A stretch of DNA of 64,000 nucleotides from Syngnathus acus (Eukaryota > Chordata > Actinopteri > Syngnathiformes > Syngnathidae): contig NC_051091.1 of NCBI RefSeq assembly GCF_901709675.1, positions 13,426,967 to 13,490,966 on the forward strand, given 5' to 3'. The first letter of the stretch is position 1; the number at the start of each line of letters is the position of its first letter. The notes below the pieces were generated by a model. The model was not told where the DNA came from. It did not search any database and worked only from the letters and a program-made list of their open reading frames with translations. Below are positions 57,725-64,000 of this stretch, in pieces. The translations under genes were made by a program, and so were the position numbers.

Positions 57725-58440
57725 GTTGTTTTTATGAGAGGTTAAGAGATTTATTTGGAGCTATGACGATGATGACAGATGCCGCTATTTCATTGGCTGC
57801 AACAGAGTAATTTAGTCACATTTAGTAGTGCCGGTCAGGTAGCCTCATGCAGAGGTTTATGTTGGTGCTCACAATGGCAATACATCTGAACTCATTTGTG
57901 GCCAAACGTAACCGGTCTTTGCCCTTTAGAAGTTGCTCCAACACTTGTACAGCAGTGAGCGGGATGAACTGGCATCAACTTTCGCCCTGCCCTGCTGCTG
58001 CAACGATAAAGCACTTTTGAGGTATTGAAAGAAACACGAAGAATAATATGCACAAACCGAACACTTACCATAAAAATGAAGTGTACATTTGTCACAGGAA
58101 AAGTTATAAAAGGGAAGCTAAACCCTTTGTTTTCTCAAAATGAAGCAATTTCCCCAGAGAATTTCTAAGCATCCATGTTTACATATTTAATTTTGCAAGA
58201 TGATAAATACAGAAGGCATAAGCATGCAACAAACAGAGCAATAATAGAGACTTATTTTTTATATAGTGCAAGATGTTTTTTTATTATTGATTTATTTTGA
58301 TCTTACCTGGAATGTTTTTCTCTTCACTGCATAAGAGGACAAAATGCAAAAATGTATGCTGAATTTGAAAGAGCAATAATTAAAATATTCTTAAATTCTT
58401 CTGCGGCGTATGAATGTGTCTGGTTGTGTATACACGTGAA
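57725..58440. other. Intergenic, no gene recognised
   Basis: AT-rich DNA without a recognisable coding sequence or repeat end. Confidence 0.4.
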
Positions 58441-58442
58441 GT

Positions 58443-58756
58443 ATAAAGTCAAAGTCCCAATGATCGTCGTCACACACACACATCTGGGTGCGCTGAAATT
58501 TGTCCTCTGCATTTAACCCATCCCCGTGTGATTTTGATCCATCCCCTGAGGGAGAGGGGAGCAGTGAGCAGCAGCGGTGCCGCGCTCGGGAATCATTTTG
58601 TGATCTAACCCCCCCAATTCCAACCCTTAATGTCGAGTGCCAAGCAGGGATGCAATGATTCCCATTTTTATAGTCTTTGGTATGACCCGGCCGGGGTTTG
58701 ATCCGTCAACCTTCCAGTCTCAGGGCGGACACTCTACCACTAGCCCACTGAGCTGC
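58443..58756 (-). repeat. tRNA-derived SINE with L2-type tail
   Basis: On the minus strand it starts GCAGCTCAGTGGGCTAGTGG (A-box-like TAGTGGTAGAGTGTCCG), followed by a B-box-like GGTTGACGGATCAAACCCC. It ends ...GGGACTTTGACTTTATAC. The tail matches the L2 tail in this window, a sign that L2 machinery moves it. Parts of this SINE also lie inside both CCGTTTTTT elements (40873-41090, 56990-57050). Confidence 0.8.
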
Positions 58757-59145
58757 ATGATCAAGTAATGGGTTAGTAATTTCTAATGTCCCTACCAAAC
58801 CTACGCCTTTGCTTTTATGGCACGCGCATAGTCGTTCCCCCAGCTCATCTCGACTTAAAATTATCTTTGCTCTTGTCCGTGAAGAACCACTGCTGGGTAC
58901 AAGTACGCACGCACCACAACCACAGGCAAGTTCCCGAAATCTTTGCCCGCTTTGTAACAACTTTCTTCGTTAACGTAATGACAACAATTACACACCTTTA
59001 ATACATCTCTTCATAGTAACATGGGACAAAGAAGAAGGATTATCATTTTGTTACATTTCAGTAATGGCGAGCGTAGCGCGTTGTAACTGCGTATGTGACA
59101 AACATCGTGAAGCTTGAAGCTTGTCACGTGGTCTCTCGCGGCTGG

Positions 59146-59487
59146 TGACGTCAGCGTTCAGTTAGTTGTGTGTGACATCAGCGGCGCTGTTGCCTTGTAC
59201 GAGCGCAGTCACGACAGGCGACGACGGCGAGGGCCTACGTTTTGATCCTTTTTCTTATTATTTTTTTCTTCTTCGTTTTCTGCGGGTTTTTCGTCGCGTT
59301 CAATTGACGTCAGTGGACAAGCGACGCACTTTAGTGTTTTCACCGTGGAAGCACGGCACGAAGCGGCGTCGTTCGCCTCGCTAGCCGCGTCAGACGCCGA
59401 GCGTGAGCGACTGGGCGGCCGCCGTCCTCGGCGGCCTCTATGCGCGCTCTTCAGCCGCCCGGCACCGCGTGGACTTTGTGAAGAGGC
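59146..59487 (+). promoter_or_regulatory. Probable promoter and non-coding first exon of oser1
   Basis: The first coding exon of oser1 begins after a clear acceptor (TTTCAG, 62353-62358) 26 bp before the ATG, so a 5' UTR exon must lie upstream. A CpG-rich block with a full CRE (TGACGTCA, 59146-59153) and an E-box (CACGTG, 59125-59130) ends in a strong GTAAGT donor at 59488. This is the best candidate for exon 1 and promoter. The roughly 2.9-kb intron would then contain two hAT elements. Transcript data would settle it. Confidence 0.55.
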
Positions 59488-59557
59488 GTAAGTCAGGGTT
59501 TGCTTTCTTCCTTGTCGCTCTTTCTGTAGCAGATTAGCGGCTAACATTAGCCAAGGC

Positions 59558-60755
59558 CAGGCGTCGGGAACCTTTTTGGCGGACAGAGCCATAAATGCCT
59601 ATTTTTTTTTAAAAATAATTTCCCGTGAGAGCCATACTATTTAAAAAAATGATGGGCTAAATACAATTAAATGCATGCATTTTAATTAAGACCAACGATT
59701 TTTGAAGTGTACTAAGTGAACTGTATTCTTTTAATAACGTTTTTATATTGAAGCCTAGAATAAAAACCTCACCATTAATGAGACTTCTGGGGCTGCATCG
59801 TTTTGCTGATGGCTTTGTAGTCCGGTTATGTGGTGAGGTTGAGCTTCATGCAGGCGTTGAGGTTCTCATCAGTCATAATGAACGATTCTTGCTGACAGAG
59901 GCATGTCTGTTATCCGTTTGAGTATCTTTTCTTTATCCGTGAAGTCGTCAAAAAGTTCATTAGCCACATCAAGCTTAAATGTTGAAATACTCGCCATCAG
60001 TGAATGGCTTTCCGTTCCTCACAATTGCTAATGCGCCAGCAAAACTAGCTGAATTAAAGTCACCTTGTCTGGTCCAAACACAGAGTTGCTGTTGACTAGC
60101 TTGGACCTTCCTCTGGAGCTCTTCACACGCTTTCTTAATGCTGTCCCCAGCTGGGTATTTGGTTGCAAATGTAGCATGTCGTGTCTCAAAGTGGCGCTTG
60201 ATATTAGAGCGTTTCATGGATGCAATTTTGTCATTGCATTTGTGGCACGTAGCAGAGCCTCCTCTCTCCACAAATGCAAATTCTTTGGTCCACTCTCTCT
60301 GAATGTTCGGTAATCGTCATCTTTTTTTCTCCACCATCTTTTTTGCTTGCCTGGCACACACCGGCTAGCTAGCTGACATTTTAAATAAAGCGGATGGAAT
60401 TTTACCTCTCACGACCCCGTAGGCACCGTATTGTCCAATAAAAATCGTGCGTTTTTTTGTCCGACCTGGCGTCACCCTTCTGTACACCGAAGGGCAGCTG
60501 GGATTGGCTGATATGAGGCAACCGTGAATTTCAGCGGTAGAAAACAGATGGAATGTATTGCTAACGTGATCATATTTTATATTTTGAAAGCTAATTTAAC
60601 ATTTTGATTTCAGTAGGTCTATTTTTTACTTTGATAATAGAACAAAATTATTTATGACTTCAATTGTGTAAACAATTGTCAGATTTGTCCACGAGCCAGA
60701 CGCAGTCACCAAAAGACCCATATCTGGCTCGCGAGCCATCGGTTCTCAACCCCTG
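59558..60755 (-). mobile_element. hAT element with BED finger, in oser1 intron 1
   Basis: The ends CAGGCGTCGGGAACC and GGTTCTCAACCCCTG lie inside an 8-bp duplication with one mismatch (GCCAAGGC 59550-59557, GCCAAAGC 60756-60763). The minus strand at 59975-60271 codes for a BED-type finger (ATCHKCNDKIASMKRSNIKR, HFETRH) and KYPAGDSIKKACEELQRKV, the start of a hAT transposase whose catalytic part is missing. Confidence 0.88.
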
Positions 60756-61024
60756 GCCAAAGCGGTGGTAGTAGGCGGCAATTAGCAGGCATTTTGTTGT
60801 GCTTTTGTCGCTGTCTGCTCGTCCAAGACAAAACGGGTTGCATTTTTCAAGGTTGGCCACACAATCCGACGGCTGTCTTTCATGCAGAGCTTTTGCAACC
60901 TTGCTCGTCGTCACGGAACCACGTGACGTCAGTGGCTCGTTGATGCCAGTCCAGTGTACACAAGTGCCTTTGCTTCTGAAGCTGGGGCCACAGTCGTTGG
61001 AGCTCAACCGAGCACCATATTGAT

Positions 61025-61791
61025 TAGGGGTGTAAATCGCGGGTTTTGTCACGATACGATATCATATCGATACAAAGACTCACGATACGATATTTGCCGA
61101 TATCTTAAAGCCTGCTGTGATTCATTCACGATACATCACGATATAGTGCTCCACGATCGATATTTTATTTTATTTTTTTTTAAATAAAAAATATAGAACA
61201 ATATCCTGATTTATAACAATTCATACGCAAAATCAACAAGGTACTGCAAACTCTTTATTTAGGAAATTACAAGAGTATTGTAGTATACAAAGTGCTTATT
61301 TTAACACTGAGCTTTATCAAATTCCTATATTTTTTCTCATATAAGTAAAGAAAAATGAATATTCTTTCTTTTTTTGTAATACCATTAACTTTAAAGTACA
61401 TTACTGAACTATTTATTTACAATAATTTTAATTGTCCGTTGAGCCATCTTTTCTTTGGAATCCAAAGTGCTTCCAAACGAATGACTTGAAGCCCAAAGGG
61501 GAGCGAATTTCCTCGTCTTCTTGGACACTAGCCATAGCATCAGCCCAGGAGCCGCGTAGTTGTCGGCTCCCCTTTCACGTGCCTGCTCTGCTCACAACAC
61601 AACACGCCGCGTACTGCTCCCGGAAAGAGGAAGCAAGCAACAATGAACTGGATTTCAAAATAAAGTCGCGTCTAATGTCCGAGGTCAAACACGGCGATAT
61701 AAATCGATGTTTACGTTTAGCATCGATGCCAATAAATCGTAGAGCATTATATCGATTAATCGATGTGTATCGATGAATCGTTACACCCCTA
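61025..61791. mobile_element. hAT-type MITE with TAGGGGTGTAA ends
   Basis: This 767-bp element has ends TAGGGGTGTAA and TTACACCCCTA and an exact 8-bp duplication ATATTGAT (61017-61024, 61792-61799). It has many ATCGAT/CGATA subterminal repeats and no coding sequence. Confidence 0.93.
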
Positions 61792-62384
61792 ATATTGATC
61801 CAAAAGTGGCAAGTTAAAGCGGTGCATGAAAAAAGCCACCAGCAAAAGTGACCTTACCTCTTTTTAACTCAAACGCTTGACTGACATCCATTTTGCTGTA
61901 TTCTTTTGCCATGTCTCTTGAAATGGTTTGGCAGAGATGACGGTTTCCCCACATGGACAGTGCGGCCTGTTCCGTGAGGTCGGTGTCTTTTGCTAATCAA
62001 ACCTGGCAACAGTTCGCCTTTTTAAGTGCCTCATGATGACACATCATATCCTGCAAAGCAGCCAATTTCACAAATGGTGCCAACCGGTGGACAAAATTGG
62101 CGCGGAGCGTTGTTCGTATGGGAAATTGCAATAGTGTGCTCTGTCCACATTAGAAGTGGCAAAGCCAGGTCCGGAATGTCAAAAGCCCGCCACAGTTTGG
62201 CTTGATCCTCAGCAGGTGCTTCTACTTCACTGTCGGGCAACCGCGGCAGCCTTTTCACTTTCCGGGCCACCTCCGCTCAGTCCACACAGGGCTTTTGTCT
62301 ATCCATGGAGGAGCGTGAGTCGAGTCCAAAAGAGGAGAGCTGTGCGTTTGTGTTTCAGCCAAAGGGGGGTGCAGGACCCTCGAC

Positions 62385-62522
62385 ATGGCTGCAGGTGGTC
62401 CGGAGCACAAGGAGGAAACCCTGCAGACGGCCTTTAAGAAGCTGCGAGTGGATGCCAACAAGTACGACGATTGCTGTGATGCCAGTGAGCGCACACTGAC
62501 CCGGCGTCTGGCCCTTTCTTAC

Positions 62523-62571
<49 letters not shown>

Positions 62572-63679
62572 CGTGTGTGCGTGCGCGCGCAGGGCGCTCG
62601 TGGCAGCCGGCGTGCCTGAAACTCCTCGAGTGGTGTCCGTGGCCAAACACGGTGGTGCGTCCAAGGACAACTGGCATGGGTGAGTGGAAGGCATTTGCAG
62701 TCACTTGCCACTACGGAGGCTTTTTCATCCAGTGGACATCTAATCACCGCCTTGAATTGATACCACAAATTGGCCGCTCGTTATACACCCGTATAGTGTG
62801 TGTCGTTTGAGCCCAATGGCCAGGTTCAGCAGGAACAAATTCTGATCAAATTAATTTTAGGATTAATAAAATATATATTTATATATTGATTGAACACAAC
62901 TGATTATTTTTTAAGGCTTCCAGTAAGGATGAGAATGACAGCCAGAGCCTTTGATCGCTGATTGCGATTGGGACTTTGAAAAAGTGTTTTGAGTTGGCTG
63001 ACGCACTTTTTGTCTCGTCAGCTGTGCAAGGAAAGCGTCGCGGGGAGCCAGTAGGACGCCGCGGCGGCGGCGCTCCGAGTCACCCATTCTGCACCCCCCA
63101 AGATTCACCTACTCTGTCACGACAACGCCTGCGGGAGGCCTCAAACAGCGCACCAAGCTCGGCCCCACCTCCCCCGTCAGCTTCAGCGGGGCCACTTCTC
63201 GACCCCCCAGTGCAGCCATTCTCCCTTCTGAGCTTGCGGAGAAGGACCGGCACGGCTCAGGAAGCGCCCGGGAAAAGGACGACACCCACGCGTCTGACTT
63301 TGGACTTTTGTCCAAGCGGCGCGTCGACGGTGGCCTGTGTGCGTGCTTGCCTGCAGGCGACGGCCTGAAGGCTCGGGAGGAAGTGAGCGACGGCACCGCC
63401 CCGTGTCGCTGCACATCCGAAGCGGGCGCTTGGGGTGCTGTACGTGCATACTCCTTCACGGGACTGCGTGACGTCATCTCGGATTGCGAGCAGCGCAGCG
63501 GAGCCCCGGCCCTCCGGAGCACTGGCCCCACCCTCTCCCCGGCCTCCCCTCGCACGTGTTCTTCGCAGGCGCTGGTCTCGGTTGATGACGTCACCATGGA
63601 GGACCTGGCCGGTTATGTGGAGTTCTACCTCTACATCCCCAGGAAGATGTCGCACATGGCCGAGATGATGTACACATGA
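62385..63679 (+). CDS. oser1: Oxidative stress-responsive serine-rich protein 1 (three coding exons)
   Basis: OSER1 (human C20orf111) is a vertebrate protein induced by oxidative stress; its molecular role is poorly known. Proposed coding exons are 62385-62461, 62593-62679 and 63022-63679, giving 273 aa. Conserved parts seen are the N-terminal ETLQTAFKKLRVDA, an SKDNWHG motif, a basic stretch RGASRTPRRRRSESPILHPP, a YSFTGLRDVIS motif and the C-terminus VDDVTMEDLAGYVEFYLYIP followed by KMSHMAEMMYT. The middle is serine- and proline-rich and poorly conserved. The first coding donor is uncertain: a better-looking GTGAGC donor at 62485 would put exon 2 out of frame, whereas a GTACGA donor at 62462 keeps the SKDNWHG frame. 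Intron 2 contains a (TG)n tract that runs up to the acceptor. Identity is firm; only that junction is doubtful. Confidence 0.9.
62525..62589. repeat. (TG)n tract forming the end of oser1 intron 1 of the coding part
   Basis: An alternating purine-pyrimidine tract of about 65 bp lies directly before the acceptor at 62590-62592. It replaces a normal polypyrimidine tract. Confidence 0.9.
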
Positions 63680-63738
63680 GCGTGCACCCGCGTGCCAACG
63701 TGACCTGTCTGATGATGTTTGCGCACTCATCCTGCTTC

Positions 63739-63744
63739 AATAAA
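63739..63744 (+). terminator. Poly(A) signal of oser1
   Basis: AATAAA lies 60 bp after the oser1 stop codon. It implies a very short 3' UTR ending near 63770. Confidence 0.75.
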
Positions 63745-63851
63745 GTTCAGCGTTTGGAAGTTGTTCTTTTTGAATAGAAAAATGACACCAAGAAACTTTG
63801 ACTTCGCCAGATGGCTGCTTAGAGACAAGCAATGCAGTGGTTGACAATTAA

Positions 63852-64000
63852 TCACATATATAGTCGTATGCAAAAGTTTGGGCACCCCTGATCATTTTCA
63901 AGATTTTCCTTTATAAATCATTGGTTGTTCGGATCAGCAATTTCAGTTAAATATATCATATAGCAGACAAAAACAATGATATTTGAAAAGAGAAATGAAG
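63852..64000 (+). mobile_element. Start of a Tc1/mariner-like repeat running out of the window
   Basis: CAAAAGTTTGGGCACCCCTG, followed by ATCATTTTCAAGATTTTCC and the stretch to the window end, is the known left end of a common fish and amphibian DNA-transposon repeat. It is preceded by TA. The other end is outside the window. Confidence 0.55.

Noticed and set aside
58700-58756. Possible tRNA gene
   Set aside because: A- and B-box-like sequences are present, but the fold is imperfect and the segment continues into a SINE body with a LINE tail.
59166-59592. Frames of 72-127 codons over the CpG-rich block on both strands
   Set aside because: They overlap the likely promoter and 5' UTR exon of oser1 and show no similarity to known proteins.
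63109-63730. Minus-strand frames of 157-162 codons
   Set aside because: They lie antisense to the GC-rich last exon of oser1, whose plus-strand frame is the conserved one.

Overview
The window looks like a stretch of a teleost (probably percomorph) chromosome. It has four spliced vertebrate housekeeping genes with GT-AG introns, separated by a very dense, deeply nested mix of fish-type mobile elements: L2 and I/Nimb-like LINEs, hAT MITEs with 8-bp duplications, piggyBac, LTR elements, and ATGG and TG microsatellites. The species cannot be read from the sequence.

The genes are eif6 (+, 12239-13415), dynlrb1 (-, 14422-15730), uqcc1 (-, 23361-27092) and oser1 (+, first coding exon 62385, stop 63679; non-coding first exon ending at 59487). 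The proteins were assembled by hand from exons whose splice phases all fit, except one uncertain donor in oser1. eif6, dynlrb1, uqcc1 and oser1 all have human orthologues on chromosome 20q, so this is a conserved syntenic block diluted by transposons. eif6 and dynlrb1 are convergent. They act in 60S ribosome biogenesis and dynein transport, while uqcc1 assembles mitochondrial complex III and oser1 is a stress-response gene. They share no pathway.

Layout: 1-5953 is the 3' part of a non-coding LTR element. 6087-11545 is a mosaic with up to three levels of insertion. 11.6-15.8 kb is the eif6/dynlrb1 island. 16.0-22.7 kb holds tandem repeats, a degenerate LINE and a long-TIR element. 23.3-27.1 kb is uqcc1. 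27.5-28.7 kb is LINE debris. 28.73-33.01 kb is the most unusual object: a foldback-type DNA transposon with repeat-built inverted termini, whose gene joins a MULE-like transposase fragment to a USP-like (deubiquitinase-like) domain. A second, inverted and internally deleted copy follows at 33.0-36.7 kb, split by a solo LTR and by an L2 LINE. 36.74-40.73 kb is an inverted copy of the LTR element at the left edge. 40.7-45.2 kb holds a TA-flanked element, nested hATs and a broken piggyBac. 45.2-50.1 kb is a broken LINE carrying a hAT and a MITE. 50-61.8 kb holds more TA-flanked and hAT elements, SINEs and a solo LTR. oser1 closes the window.

Many insertion ends are fixed by exact target-site duplications or by comparing filled and empty paralogous copies inside the window. 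Clade names of the repeats are from memory of the families and are less certain than the boundaries.
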